NCBI RefSeq assembly: GCF_900115685.1
Contig: NZ_FOXJ01000001.1
Coordinates: 1,769,796 to 1,833,795, forward strand
Length of the DNA: 64,000 nucleotides
DNA from: Variovorax sp. 770b2
Lineage (GTDB): Bacteria > Pseudomonadota > Gammaproteobacteria > Burkholderiales > Burkholderiaceae_C
Reading direction: 5' to 3'
Part shown: one piece after another, positions 43,548 through 54,384 of the stretch
Numbering within the stretch: the stretch's first letter is position 1
Layout: every line of letters starts with the position of its first letter
Translations under genes and position numbers: made by a program
The notes under the pieces: generated by a model
Seen by the model: only the letters and a program-made list of their open reading frames with translations
The model's database searches: none
What the model was told of the DNA's origin: nothing

Positions 43548-45653
43548 TCAGCTGAAGGACTTGCCTTCGGCCACCAGCTTCTGGATCAGCGGTGCGGGCT
43601 GCCAGAACTCGGCGTCGTCGCGCGGGTTCTTCGCAAAGCGCTTCATCGACTCGGCCACGTTGTACAGGCCTACTTGCGATGCGTAGTGCATCGGGCCGCC
43701 GCGCCAGATCGGGAAGCCGTAGCCGGTGAGGTACACCATGTCGATGTCGCCCGACTTCGAGGCAATGCCGTCTTCCAGGATGTGTGCGCCTTCGTTGACC
43801 AGCGCATACACCAGGCGCTGCACGATCTCTTCATCGGAAATCTTGCGCGGCGTGATGCCCAGTTCCTTGCGGTGGTCCTCGATCATCTTGTTGACCAGGT
43901 CCGAGGGAATCGCATCGCGCTTGCCGGCCAGGTAGTCGTACCACCCTGCCCCGGTCTTCTGGCCGAAGCGGCCCAGCTCGCAGAGCTTGTCGGCCGTGCG
44001 GCTGTACTTCATGTCGGCGCGTTCGGTGGCGCGGCGCTTGCGAATGGCCCAGCCGATGTCGTTGCCGGCCAGGTCGCCCATGCGGAACGGGCCCATGGCG
44101 AAACCGAACTTCTCGATGGCCTTGTCCACCTGCTGCGGCAGCGCACCTTCGTCCAGCAGGAAGCCGGCCTGGCGCGAGTACTGCTCGATCATGCGGTTGC
44201 CGATGAAGCCGTCGCACACGCCCGAGACCACCGAGGTCTTCTTGATCTTCTTGCCGATGGCCATGACCGTGGCGAGCACGTCCTTGGCGGTGGCCTTGCC
44301 GCGCACCACTTCGAGCAGCTTCATCACGTTGGCCGGGCTGAAGAAGTGCATGCCGACCACGTCCTGCGGACGCTCGGTGAACGAGGCGATCTTGTCCACG
44401 TCCAGCGTCGAGGTGTTGGAGGCCAGGATCGCGCCCTTCTTGGCGACGCGGTCGAGTTCCTTGAAGACCTTTTCCTTGACGCCGATTTCCTCGAACACCG
44501 CTTCGATGATGAGGTCGGCGTCCTTCAGGTCGTCGTAGCTCAGCGTGGTGCTCAGGAGCGCCATGCGCTGCGCGTACTTGTCCTCTTTGAGCTTGCCCTT
44601 CTTGACCTGGGCTTCGTAGTTCTTCTTGATGGTGGCGACGCCGCGGTCGAGCGCGTCCTGCTTCATCTCCAGAATCTTGACGGGGATGCCCGCGTTCAGG
44701 AAGTTCATCGAGATGCCGCCGCCCATGGTGCCCGCGCCGATCACGCCCACGGCCTTGATCTCGCGCTTGGGCGTGTCTTCGGGCACGTCGGGAATCTTGG
44801 AGGCGGCGCGCTCGGCCATGAACAGGTGGCGCAGCGCCAGCGATTCGGGCGTGAACATCAGCGCGGTGAAAAGGCGGCGCTCTTCGGCCATGCCTTCGTC
44901 GAACTTCATCTTCGTGGCAGCCTGCACGGCGTCGATGCACTTGAGCGGCGCCGGGTAGTTCTTGGACATGCCGCCGACCATGTTCTTGGTGAACTGGAAG
45001 TAGGCATCGCCTTGCGGGTGCTTGCACGGCAGGTTGCGCACCAGCGGCAGCGCTTCACCGGTCTTGCCGGCCACGCTCTTGGCGAAGGCCACGGCTTCCT
45101 CGAACACCGATTCGGGCGAAGCGGCCAGCTTGTCGAACAGCTTCTGGCCCGGCAGGCTGGCGAGCACTTCGCTCTTCACGGGCTCGCCGCTCACGATCAT
45201 GTTGAGGGCGGTTTCCACACCGATCACGCGCGGCAGGCGCTGCGTGCCGCCGGCGCCGGGCAGGAGGCCCAGCTTGACTTCAGGCAGTGCCACGCTGGTG
45301 CCGGGTGCGGCCACGCGGTAGTGGCAGCCCAGCGCCAGTTCGAGGCCGCCGCCCATGCACACGGAATGGATGGCTGCGACGATGGGCTTGGGGGACGCTT
45401 CGAGCGTGAGGATCACGCTCAGCAGGTTGGGCTCTTGCAGCGCCTTGGGCGTGCCGAATTCCTTGATGTCCGCACCGCCGGAAAACGCCTTGCCGGCGCC
45501 GGTGATGACGATGGCCTTGACGGCGTCGTCGGCATTGGCCTTGGCCAGGCCATCGGTGATGCCGATGCGGGTCGAGAAACCGAGACCGTTGACCGGAGGG
45601 TTGGTCAGTGTGATCACGGCGACATCGCCGAGCACTTTGTATTCAGCCGTCAT
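43548..45653 (-). CDS. fadJ: Bifunctional enoyl-CoA hydratase / 3-hydroxyacyl-CoA dehydrogenase (FadJ-like)
   Basis: A 701-residue multifunctional enzyme. The N-terminal crotonase domain (1-190) has [13 protein letters not shown] for the oxyanion hole and [17 protein letters not shown]. The NAD-binding domain begins near 298 ([20 protein letters not shown]), with [15 protein letters not shown] around the catalytic His and a C-terminal dimer domain ([14 protein letters not shown]). It performs steps two and three of beta-oxidation. The symbol reflects closest type, FadJ versus FadB is not settled. The 213 bases upstream hold its promoter region and a hairpin beside livF. Confidence 0.92.
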   Translation of the reverse strand: MTAEYKVLGDVAVITLTNPPVNGLGFSTRIGITDGLAKANADDAVKAIVITGAGKAFSGGADIKEFGTPKALQEPNLLSVILTLEASPKPIVAAIHSVCMGGGLELALGCHYRVAAPGTSVALPEVKLGLLPGAGGTQRLPRVIGVETALNMIVSGEPVKSEVLASLPGQKLFDKLAASPESVFEEAVAFAKSVAGKTGEALPLVRNLPCKHPQGDAYFQFTKNMVGGMSKNYPAPLKCIDAVQAATKMKFDEGMAEERRLFTALMFTPESLALRHLFMAERAASKIPDVPEDTPKREIKAVGVIGAGTMGGGISMNFLNAGIPVKILEMKQDALDRGVATIKKNYEAQVKKGKLKEDKYAQRMALLSTTLSYDDLKDADLIIEAVFEEIGVKEKVFKELDRVAKKGAILASNTSTLDVDKIASFTERPQDVVGMHFFSPANVMKLLEVVRGKATAKDVLATVMAIGKKIKKTSVVSGVCDGFIGNRMIEQYSRQAGFLLDEGALPQQVDKAIEKFGFAMGPFRMGDLAGNDIGWAIRKRRATERADMKYSRTADKLCELGRFGQKTGAGWYDYLAGKRDAIPSDLVNKMIEDHRKELGITPRKISDEEIVQRLVYALVNEGAHILEDGIASKSGDIDMVYLTGYGFPIWRGGPMHYASQVGLYNVAESMKRFAKNPRDDAEFWQPAPLIQKLVAEGKSFS

Positions 45654-45832
45654 GCTGCGTTCCTTGGTGTGTGAAGAAGAAAAATCGGGAAACGAATCCG
45701 GGAGGTTCGTGCAGCGTAGCGCGATGAAGCACCGCCGTCGAAGACTCCAAAAAGCACGAGTGTTCTTTTTTATTGGATTCTAGGCGTTTCGAATGGCCGG
45801 GCAATGGCAGCAAGTCGCTGCCGGGACAAGTT

Positions 45833-45858
45833 GCGGCGCGCAACCGTTTGCGCGCCGC
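45833..45858. terminator. GC-rich hairpin after livF
   Basis: Perfect 11-base inverted repeat GCGGCGCGCAA / TTGCGCGCCGC (45833-45843 and 45848-45858) with a 4-base loop, 8 bases downstream of the livF stop. No U-tract follows on the minus strand, so it is a probable but not canonical terminator of the liv operon. Confidence 0.55.
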
Positions 45859-45866
45859 GCCACCCG

Positions 45867-46562
45867 TCAAACCTCCAGCCATTCCTTGCGGGTGGCGTTG
45901 TCTGCGCGCAGGCTGTCGGGCGTGCCGTCGAACACGATGCTGCCGTGGCCCATGACCAGCGCGCGGTCGGAGATCTGCATCGCGATGGTGAGCTTCTGCT
46001 CGATCAGCAGCACCGAGATGCCCTTGTCCTTGAGCGTGCGCAGGTACTGCCCCACCAGCTCGACGATCTTGGGCGCGAGGCCTTCGGTCGGCTCGTCGAT
46101 GATGATGAGGTCGGGGTCGCCCATGAGCGTGCGGCACAGCGTGAGCATCTGCTGCTCGCCGCCCGAGAGCACACCGGCCTCGGTGTGCTGGCGCTCCTTC
46201 AGGCGCGGGAACATGTTGTACATGTCGTCGAACTGCCAGCGGCTGCCCTTGCCCGTGCCCTTCTGTCCCAGGAGCAGGTTCTGGTGCACCGTGAGCTTGG
46301 GAAAGATGTCGCGGTTCTCGGGCACGTAGCCGATGCCCAGGTGGGCGATCTCGTAGGCCTTCTTGCGCAGGATGTCCTGGTCCTTCCAGCGCAGCGTGCC
46401 CTCGGCATGGACCAGGCCCATGATGGCCTTGGCGGTGGTCGAGCGGCCCGAGCCGTTGCGCCCCAGCAGCGCGACGATTTCGCCGGCGCCGACGTCGAAC
46501 GAAACGCCATGCAGCACATGGCTCTTGCCGTAGTAGGCGTGGATGTCGTGAAGCTTCAGCAT
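45867..46562 (-). CDS. livF: Branched-chain-type ABC transporter ATPase LivF, Walker A Lys replaced by Arg
   Basis: A 231-residue ATPase of a HAAT/branched-chain amino-acid-type importer. It begins MLKLHDIHAYYGKSHVLHG. Walker A reads GRNGSGRSTT, with Arg in place of the invariant Lys; the signature is LSGGEQQML and Walker B is LIIIDEPTEGL, followed by the H-loop region (here LIEQKL, as in LivF where Gln replaces His). The gene starts 1 base after the livG stop. The substrate could be an organic acid rather than an amino acid, given the neighbours. Confidence 0.92.
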   Translation of the reverse strand: MLKLHDIHAYYGKSHVLHGVSFDVGAGEIVALLGRNGSGRSTTAKAIMGLVHAEGTLRWKDQDILRKKAYEIAHLGIGYVPENRDIFPKLTVHQNLLLGQKGTGKGSRWQFDDMYNMFPRLKERQHTEAGVLSGGEQQMLTLCRTLMGDPDLIIIDEPTEGLAPKIVELVGQYLRTLKDKGISVLLIEQKLTIAMQISDRALVMGHGSIVFDGTPDSLRADNATRKEWLEV

Positions 46563-46563
46563 G

Positions 46564-47349
46564 TCAGTGTCCCGCCCCCTGCGCGTCGGCCACCGAGGAC
46601 CCGAGATAAGCCTCCTGCACACGCGCATTGGCGCGAACGGCAGCAGGCGTGTCGAAGGCGATGACTTCGCCATACACCACCACCGCGATCTTGTCGGCGA
46701 GGCCGAAGACCACGCCCATGTCGTGCTCCACCGTCAGCAGCGTCTTGCCGACCGTCACGTGCTTGATGAGCGAGATGAAGTGCGAGGTCTCGGTCTTGCT
46801 CATGCCGGCCGTGGGCTCGTCCAGCAGGATGACGCCGGCGCCGCCCGCGATCGTCACGCCGATCTCCAGCGCGCGCTGCTCGGCATAGGTGAGGTTCACC
46901 GCATGCACGTCGCGCTTCCTCTCCAGGCCGATCTGCTTGATGAGCTCTTCGGTGCGCGCATTGGCGTCGTCCAGGTTCGAGAGAAAACGAAGAAACGTGT
47001 ACTTGTAGCCCAGGCTCCACAGCACGCCGCAGCGCAGGTTCTCGAACACGCTCAGCTTGGGGAAGATGTTGGTGATCTGGAAGCTGCGCGACAGGCCCAG
47101 CCGGTTGATCTCGTAAGGCTTCTTGCCATCGATGCGTTCGCCGTTCAGCAGCACCTCGCCGCTGGTGGGCGTGAGGCGGCCGCTGATCAGGTTGAACAGC
47201 GTCGACTTGCCCGCCCCGTTCGGGCCGATGATGGCCACGCGCTCCCCGGCGTTCACCGCCAGGTCCACGCCGCGGATGATTTCGGTCTTGCCGAAGTTCT
47301 TGCGCAGCGCTTTCAATTCAAGTGCGTATTTTCCGTGTTGCGCGCTCAT
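46564..47349 (-). CDS. livG: Branched-chain-type ABC transporter ATPase LivG
   Basis: A 261-residue ATPase with a standard Walker A (GPNGAGKSTLFN), Q-loop, signature LTYAEQRALEIG (in place of LSGGQ, common in LivG), Walker B VILLDEPTAGM and the H-loop His in LTVEHDM. It forms a heterodimer with LivF under LivH and LivM. Its start directly abuts the TAA stop of livM. Confidence 0.94.
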   Translation of the reverse strand: MSAQHGKYALELKALRKNFGKTEIIRGVDLAVNAGERVAIIGPNGAGKSTLFNLISGRLTPTSGEVLLNGERIDGKKPYEINRLGLSRSFQITNIFPKLSVFENLRCGVLWSLGYKYTFLRFLSNLDDANARTEELIKQIGLERKRDVHAVNLTYAEQRALEIGVTIAGGAGVILLDEPTAGMSKTETSHFISLIKHVTVGKTLLTVEHDMGVVFGLADKIAVVVYGEVIAFDTPAAVRANARVQEAYLGSSVADAQGAGH

Positions 47350-48654
47350 TTACGCCGCCTCCCGACGTTTGATTTCTGCTTCGATTTCTTCCTGCGCATG
47401 ACCCCAGACGCGCACGAAGCGGCGTCGCGCCACCTCGAGTGCGGCCAGGCCCACGGCCAGGATCGCCGCGGCGCCGAGCCAGCTGCCCATGCCCTCGGTG
47501 TTGAGCGCCACGCCGAAGAAGTTCAGCGTCGGGCCCATCGCCGCATTGAGCTGGATGTGATAGATCATTTCGATCAACGCAGCCGCGCCGATGATCACCG
47601 GAACCAGCGCCACCGCGAGCGCGAGGTACAGCAGCCAGAAGCGGTCGAACTTGCCGAACTTGGCCACGCGCAGGTTCATCATGATCAGGCTCGCGATGCC
47701 GCCGGGGGCGAACATCACCATGAACACGAACACGAGGCCGAAGTACAGCTGCCAGGCCTTCGAAAGCTCCGACAGCAGGATCGACGCGAACACCAGCAGC
47801 ACCGCGCCGATGATCGGCCCGAAGAAGAACACCGCGCCACCCAGGAAAGTGAACAGCAGGTAGCCGCCCGAGCGGATGGCGTTCAGGCTGTCGGCCGCGT
47901 TCACGATCTCGAAGTTGATCGAGGCGAGGCCACCGCCGATGCCGGCGAAGAAGCCCGCGATGATGAACGCGAAGTAGCGCACGCGCTGCGTGTTGTAGCC
48001 GATGAACTCGACCCGCTCCGGGTTGTCGCGCACCGCGTTCAGCATGCGGCCGAGCGGCGTGCCGGTGAAGGCATACATGAGCGCGGTGCAGACGAAACAG
48101 TAAGCGGCGATCAGGTAGTACACCTGGATCTGCGAGCCGAAGTTGAAGCCGAAGAAAGTCGGGCCGTACACGCGGTCGGTGGTGATGCCGCCCTCGCCGC
48201 CGAAGAAGCTCGGGAACATCAACGCCATCGAGGCCACCAGTTCGCCGATGCCCATGGTGATCATCGCGAAGGTGGTGCCCGACTTCTTGGTGGTCACGAA
48301 ACCCAGCAGGATCGCGAAGAACATGCCGGCCAGGCCGCCCACCAAGGGGATCAGCACCAGCGGAATCTGCATGCCGCCCTTGGCGCCCATGTTCATCGCA
48401 TGGATCGCCAGGAACGAGCCGAGCCCTACATACACGGCGTGGCCGAAGCTCAGCATGCCGCCCTGCCCCAGGAGAATGTTGTAGCTCAGGCAGATGATGA
48501 TGAGGTAGCCCATCTGCGAGAGCATCGTGAGCGCCAGGCTGCTCTTGAACAAAAGCGGCGAGACGATCAGCACGATGGCGAAGAGCGTCCAGATCAGGTA
48601 GCGCCCGATGTTCCAGGGCTTGAAGCGGTAGTACTGCGTGGTTGCTGTGGTCAT
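47350..48654 (-). CDS. livM: Branched-chain-type ABC transporter permease LivM
   Basis: A 434-residue polytopic membrane protein starting MTTATTQYYRFKPWNIG, 4 bases after the livH stop. The LivM-type blocks are present: YNILLGQGGMLSFGHAVYVGLG, GIGELVASMALMFPSFFGGEGGI, AVRDNPERVEFIGYNTQRVRY and the Gly-rich FFAGIGGGLASINFE. It has an unusual extra C-terminal membrane segment and a charged tail (EEIEAEIKRREAA), longer than most LivM proteins. Confidence 0.93.
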   Translation of the reverse strand: MTTATTQYYRFKPWNIGRYLIWTLFAIVLIVSPLLFKSSLALTMLSQMGYLIIICLSYNILLGQGGMLSFGHAVYVGLGSFLAIHAMNMGAKGGMQIPLVLIPLVGGLAGMFFAILLGFVTTKKSGTTFAMITMGIGELVASMALMFPSFFGGEGGITTDRVYGPTFFGFNFGSQIQVYYLIAAYCFVCTALMYAFTGTPLGRMLNAVRDNPERVEFIGYNTQRVRYFAFIIAGFFAGIGGGLASINFEIVNAADSLNAIRSGGYLLFTFLGGAVFFFGPIIGAVLLVFASILLSELSKAWQLYFGLVFVFMVMFAPGGIASLIMMNLRVAKFGKFDRFWLLYLALAVALVPVIIGAAALIEMIYHIQLNAAMGPTLNFFGVALNTEGMGSWLGAAAILAVGLAALEVARRRFVRVWGHAQEEIEAEIKRREAA

Positions 48655-48658
48655 GGCG

Positions 48659-49612
48659 TCAGTCCTCCCGCGTACCAAGAAGACCCTTGGGCCGGAAGAT
48701 GAGAATCAGCACCAGGAACAGGTACGGCAGGATCGGCGCGACCTGCGAGATCGTGAGCCTGAGCAGCTCGTAGCCGAAGGTCTGGTCGGTCACGGTCATG
48801 CCGATGGCCCGCAAGGCCGTGGCCAGCGACTGGTCCATGGCGACCGCGAAGGTCTGGATGATGCCGATCAAAAGCGACGCGAGGAACGCGCCGGCCAGCG
48901 AACCCATGCCGCCGACCACCACCACCACGAAGATGATGGTGCCGACCGAACCGGCCATGGCGGGTTCGGTGACGTAGGTGTTGCCGCCGATCACGCCCGC
49001 GAGGCCCGCGAGCGCGGCGCCGCCGCCGAACACCAGCATGAACACGCGCGGCACGTTGTGGCCCAGCGCCTCGACCATGTCGGGGTGCTTCAGCGCCGCC
49101 TGGATCACCAGGCCGATGCGCGTGCGCGTGAGCAGCAGCCACACCGAGATGAGCATCAGCACCGCCACCAGCATGATGAAGGAGCGCGACTTCGGAAACT
49201 GCGTGCCGTAGAGCGAGAAGAGCGGACCCTGCAGCTGCGTCGGCAGGCCGTAGGGCACGGTCGAGCGGCCCCAGGCCAGTTGCACGAGTTCCAGGATGAG
49301 GTACGAAAGACCGAAGGTCACCAGCAGCTCCGGCACGTGGCCGAACTTGTGGACCCGGCGCAGGCTGTAGCGCTCGAAGCCCGCACCCAGCAGGCCCACC
49401 AGCAGCGGCGCGAGAAACAGCGCCGGCCAGAAGCCCACGATGCCCGAGAGCGTGTAGGCGATGTAGGCGCCGAGCATGTAGAAGCTCGCGTGCGCGAAGT
49501 TGAGTACGCCCATCATGCTGAAGATCAGCGTAAGGCCAGAGCTCAGCATGAACAGCAGCAAGCCGTAGCTGACGCCGTTGAGCAGCGAGATGACGAAGAA
49601 TTCGACGTTCAT
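48659..49612 (-). CDS. livH: Branched-chain-type ABC transporter permease LivH
   Basis: A 317-residue permease beginning MNVEFFVISLLNGVSYGLLLFM with the LivH pattern SSGLTLIFSMMGVLNFAHASFYMLGAY near residue 25 and a cytoplasmic loop with E-A-L-G (DMVEALGHNVPRVF). About eight membrane helices. It pairs with LivM. A terminator hairpin lies between it and the upstream substrate-binding protein gene. Confidence 0.94.
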   Translation of the reverse strand: MNVEFFVISLLNGVSYGLLLFMLSSGLTLIFSMMGVLNFAHASFYMLGAYIAYTLSGIVGFWPALFLAPLLVGLLGAGFERYSLRRVHKFGHVPELLVTFGLSYLILELVQLAWGRSTVPYGLPTQLQGPLFSLYGTQFPKSRSFIMLVAVLMLISVWLLLTRTRIGLVIQAALKHPDMVEALGHNVPRVFMLVFGGGAALAGLAGVIGGNTYVTEPAMAGSVGTIIFVVVVVGGMGSLAGAFLASLLIGIIQTFAVAMDQSLATALRAIGMTVTDQTFGYELLRLTISQVAPILPYLFLVLILIFRPKGLLGTRED

Positions 49613-49639
49613 CGGTCTTTCGGATGCGTGAAAAAGAAA

Positions 49640-49666
49640 GAGGCCCGAAGTTTGAAGTCGGGCCTC
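49640..49666 (-). terminator. Intrinsic terminator/attenuator between the substrate-binding gene and livH
   Basis: Perfect 9-base stem GAGGCCCGA/TCGGGCCTC with a 9-base loop; on the minus strand it is followed by TTTCTTTTTC. It is just past the binding-protein stop and before livH, so it probably lowers permease/ATPase expression relative to the binding protein. Confidence 0.8.
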
Positions 49667-49684
49667 GACCAGCTGGGCGACGGA

Positions 49685-50929
49685 TCAGGAAGCCGCGGCG
49701 CCGGGTCGCTTCATCTGGCACGTCGTCGGCGTGCTGGAGACGTAGGGCTCGTAGTACTTCACCGGGGCCAGCGTGTAGCCGGTGTTCTCGGGGCTGTACG
49801 GGTTCTTGGCGTCGGCCTTCTGCCAGCGCGTGATCCACAGGCCCTGCTGCAGCTGGTGGTCGGCCTTGCGCATCTCCACGTCGCCGTTGAAGCTCTTGAA
49901 CTTCATGCCCTCCATCGCGGCCGCGACCTTCACGGGCTCGGTCGACTTGGTGCGCACGAACGCTTCGCTCAGCATCGCGTACACCGTGTAGATGTCGGTG
50001 GTGTACATGTCGTCGTTGAAGCGCTTCTTGAACTCGCCCATCAGCGGCTGCACCGGGCCCGGCGCGTTGTAGTGGCTGTAGCCCACCTGGTAGACCTTGC
50101 CGTCCGAGGCCGCGCCCATGGCGGTCGGCGTGCCGTTGGTCACGGCGTAGTAGGTATAGAACTTGACGTTCAGGCCCGCGTCGTTGGCCGACTTGATGAG
50201 GAGCGCCAGGTCGGAACCCCAGTTGCCGGTGATGACCGTGTCGGCGCCCGAGGCCTTGATCTTGGCGATGTAGGGTGCGAAGTCGCGCACCTGCGCGAGC
50301 GGGTGCAGGTCGTCGCCGACGATCTCGACATCGGGGCGCTTGGACTTCAGGTTGTCCTTCGCGAACTTGGAGACCTGCTGGCCGTGCGAGTAGTTCTGGT
50401 TGATCAGGTAGACCTTCTTGATGTCGGTCTGGTCTTTCATGAAGGTGGTGAGCGCCTCCATCTTCATGGAGGTGTCGGCGTCGAGGCGGAAGTGCCAGTA
50501 GCTGCACTTGCTGTTGGTGAGGTCGGGATCGACCGCCGCGTAGTTGATGTAGAGCACTTCCTTGCCCGGGTTGCGGGCGTTGTGCTTTTCCAGCGCGTCG
50601 ATGATGGCGAGCGCCGGGCCCGAGCCGTTGCCCTGCACCACGTAGCGTGCGCCCTGGTCCATGGCCGAGCGCAGTGCGCTGGTGGTTTCCTGCGGGCTCA
50701 GCTTGTTGTCGATGCCGATGACCTCGAACTTCACGCCGGCCACGTTCTTCTTGTTGAATTCTTCGGCCAGGAACTGAAAGGTCTTCAGCTGGTTGGTACC
50801 CACCGCGGCCATCAGGCCCGAGAGCGGGTCCAGCCATGCGATCTTGACGGTTTCACCCTTCTGGGCCAGAGCGCCTGTGGCACTCGCGGCAAGGATGGCT
50901 GCGGTAGCGATTTTCAGAGCGAATTTCAC
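49685..50929 (-). CDS. ABC transporter substrate-binding protein (LivJ/LivK-type), copy 1
   Basis: A 414-residue periplasmic protein with a GTG start preceded by AGGAG and a signal peptide ending GALAQ. The type I binding fold starts ETVKIAWLDPLSGLMAAVG and contains QGNGSGPALAIIDALEKHN. It is a close paralogue of the next gene upstream (51131-52360); both end in TTCQMKRP, this copy with a further GAAAS. It should deliver ligand to LivHMGF. The surrounding beta-oxidation and CoA-ligase genes hint at a carboxylate ligand. Confidence 0.9.
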   Translation of the reverse strand: MKFALKIATAAILAASATGALAQKGETVKIAWLDPLSGLMAAVGTNQLKTFQFLAEEFNKKNVAGVKFEVIGIDNKLSPQETTSALRSAMDQGARYVVQGNGSGPALAIIDALEKHNARNPGKEVLYINYAAVDPDLTNSKCSYWHFRLDADTSMKMEALTTFMKDQTDIKKVYLINQNYSHGQQVSKFAKDNLKSKRPDVEIVGDDLHPLAQVRDFAPYIAKIKASGADTVITGNWGSDLALLIKSANDAGLNVKFYTYYAVTNGTPTAMGAASDGKVYQVGYSHYNAPGPVQPLMGEFKKRFNDDMYTTDIYTVYAMLSEAFVRTKSTEPVKVAAAMEGMKFKSFNGDVEMRKADHQLQQGLWITRWQKADAKNPYSPENTGYTLAPVKYYEPYVSSTPTTCQMKRPGAAAS

Positions 50930-51130
50930 GATCTATATCTCCTGGTCAAACCGAATCAAAAAGCCTTGCACGAGCGTACAAGCGTTCACGGCCCCTCCCC
51001 TCAGGGAATGCCCGTAAGGGGGTGGCCGCAAGGCCCGTTTCTATCGCGCAGGCGACAGCGCATTTCTCCAATTGCTACCCGCCGGTAGAGCGTTGCTACC
51101 AGCGAGTAGGAAATGCGTTCACAAAGACGC
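50930..51130. promoter_or_regulatory. Upstream region of binding-protein copy 1 with inverted repeats
   Basis: Contains CTACC-CGCC-GGTAG (51075-51088) and a wider inverted pair CGCATTTC/GAAATGCG (about 51060-51117), probably the 3' hairpin of copy 2, then a segment like the region upstream of copy 2 (GCGTACAAGCG and CTATCGCG-GCGACAG words). No gene seen. Confidence 0.45.
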
Positions 51131-52360
51131 CTAGGGGCGCTTCATCTGGCAGGTCGTCGGCGTGCTCGCCACATACGACTCGTAGTACTTCACGGGGACG
51201 TTCGTGTAGCCGGTGTTCTCGGCGTCGTAGGGGTACTTGGCGCTGGCCTTTTCCCAGCGCGAGATGTACAGGCCCTGCTGCAACTGGTGGTCGGCCTTGC
51301 GCATCTCGACCTCGCCGTTGAAGCTCTTGATCTTCATGCCTTCCAGCGCCGCGGCCACCTTCACCGGGTCGGTCGACTTGGTCTGGGCGAAGGCCGCATC
51401 GAGCAGCGCGAACACGTGGTAGATCGAGGCCTGCGTCAGGTCGTCGTTCATCTTCTTCTTGTAGCCGCCGAGCAGCTTCTGGATCTCGCCGCCCATGTTG
51501 TAGTGGGCATAGGCCACGGTGTAGACCTTGCCCTCGGAGGTGGCGCCCATGGCCGTGGGCGTGCCGGCGCCCGGCGCGTAGTACGTGAGGAACTTGACGT
51601 TCAGGCCCGAGTCGTTGGCCGCCTTGATGAGCAGCGAGAGGTCCGAACCCCAGTTGCCGGTGATGACCGTGTCGGCGCCCGAGGCCTTGATCTTGGCGAT
51701 GTAGGGCGCGAAGTCGCGCACCTGGGCCAGCGGGTGCAGGTCGTCGCCCACGATCTGGATGTCGGGGCGCTTGACCTTCAGGTCTTCCTTGGTGAACTTG
51801 GACACCTGCACGCCGTGCGCGTAGTTCTGCCCGAGGATGTAGACCTTCTTGATGTCGGGCTGGTCCTTCATCCAGGTGGTCAGGGCCTCCATCTTCATGG
51901 AGGTGTCGGCGTCCACGCGGAAGTGCCAGTAGCTGCACTTGCTGTTGGTGAGGTCAGGGTCGACCGCCGCGTAGTTCATGTACAGCAGCTCCTTGCCCGG
52001 ATTGCGCGCGTTGTTCTTCTCGATGGCGTCGATGATCGCCAGCGCCGGGCCCGAGCCGTTGCCCTGCATGATGTAGCGCGCGCCCTGGTCCTGCGCCGAG
52101 CGCAGCGCGGCGGTGGTTTCCTGCGGGCTCAGCTTGTTGTCCAGCGCGATGATCTCGAACTTCACGCCCGAGAGATTCTTCTTGTTGAACTCCTCGGCCA
52201 GGAACTGCGTGGTCTTGAGCTGGTTCGTGCCCACCGCGGCCATCAGGCCCGACAGCGGGTCGAGCCAGGCGACCTTGACGGTCTCGCCCTTTTGGGCGAA
52301 GGCGGCGGCAGCACTGGCCAACATTGCGCAGGCAGCTACTGACTTGAGGGCGAATCGCAT
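51131..52360 (-). CDS. ABC transporter substrate-binding protein (LivJ/LivK-type), copy 2
   Basis: A 409-residue paralogue of 49685-50929 with an ATG start, AGGAG upstream and signal peptide ending AAAFAQ. Long stretches are identical to copy 1 (for example KIAWLDPLSGLM versus KVAWLDPLSGLM, SYWHFR, VRDFAPYIAKIKASGADTVI). Differences cluster in ligand-facing parts such as FLTYYAPGAGTPTAMG and HYNMGGEIQKLLGGY, so ligand preference may differ. The tandem copy also shares upstream sequence. Confidence 0.9.
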   Translation of the reverse strand: MRFALKSVAACAMLASAAAAFAQKGETVKVAWLDPLSGLMAAVGTNQLKTTQFLAEEFNKKNLSGVKFEIIALDNKLSPQETTAALRSAQDQGARYIMQGNGSGPALAIIDAIEKNNARNPGKELLYMNYAAVDPDLTNSKCSYWHFRVDADTSMKMEALTTWMKDQPDIKKVYILGQNYAHGVQVSKFTKEDLKVKRPDIQIVGDDLHPLAQVRDFAPYIAKIKASGADTVITGNWGSDLSLLIKAANDSGLNVKFLTYYAPGAGTPTAMGATSEGKVYTVAYAHYNMGGEIQKLLGGYKKKMNDDLTQASIYHVFALLDAAFAQTKSTDPVKVAAALEGMKIKSFNGEVEMRKADHQLQQGLYISRWEKASAKYPYDAENTGYTNVPVKYYESYVASTPTTCQMKRP

Positions 52361-52507
52361 GAAGAGTCTCCTGATTGAAAGCCGGGATGAGGCGGAATGC
52401 CAGCGTACAAGCGCCCTTTTCTTCCCCGCACAGGGATTGCCCGCAAGGAAGCCCGCCGGAGCGGCCTTCCTATCGCGTGCGCGACAGTGCGGTCGGGCCT
52501 GGGGTTG

Positions 52508-54151
<1,644 letters not shown>

Positions 54152-54215
54152 CTACAGGCTCCTTCTTTCAACAGAATTCAGTGGTTTCTCGGACTACGGC
54201 GATTCACGCAATTTA

Positions 54216-54279
54216 TGTGCGTTCGCACAATGACAGAAACCCGCGGTTTGCGAGGACCGATCTGTCGTCCGGACGACAG
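54216..54279. promoter_or_regulatory. Two perfect palindromes upstream of the acyl-CoA synthetase
   Basis: TGTGCG-TT-CGCACA (54216-54229) and the gapless 18-base CTGTCGTCCGGACGACAG (54262-54279) lie 65-130 bases before the synthetase start, in the 233-base gap after the esterase gene. Such symmetric sites suggest repressor operators. The 54330-54363 stretch also forms an imperfect 14-base hairpin that may end the esterase transcript. Confidence 0.55.
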
Positions 54280-54384
54280 CTGGCGCCTGCCGGAGCGTGC
54301 AGGCACCTCGTCCATGAGGTGACCTTCGCCATCGCAGCAGCGGTCATCGCCGCCGCTGCGATGCGCCTCGATGTGGCGCAGTGT

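Noticed and set aside
48638..51088. Plus-strand open frame of 816 codons across livH and the binding protein
   Set aside because: Antisense to two clear transporter genes; composition typical of a shadow.
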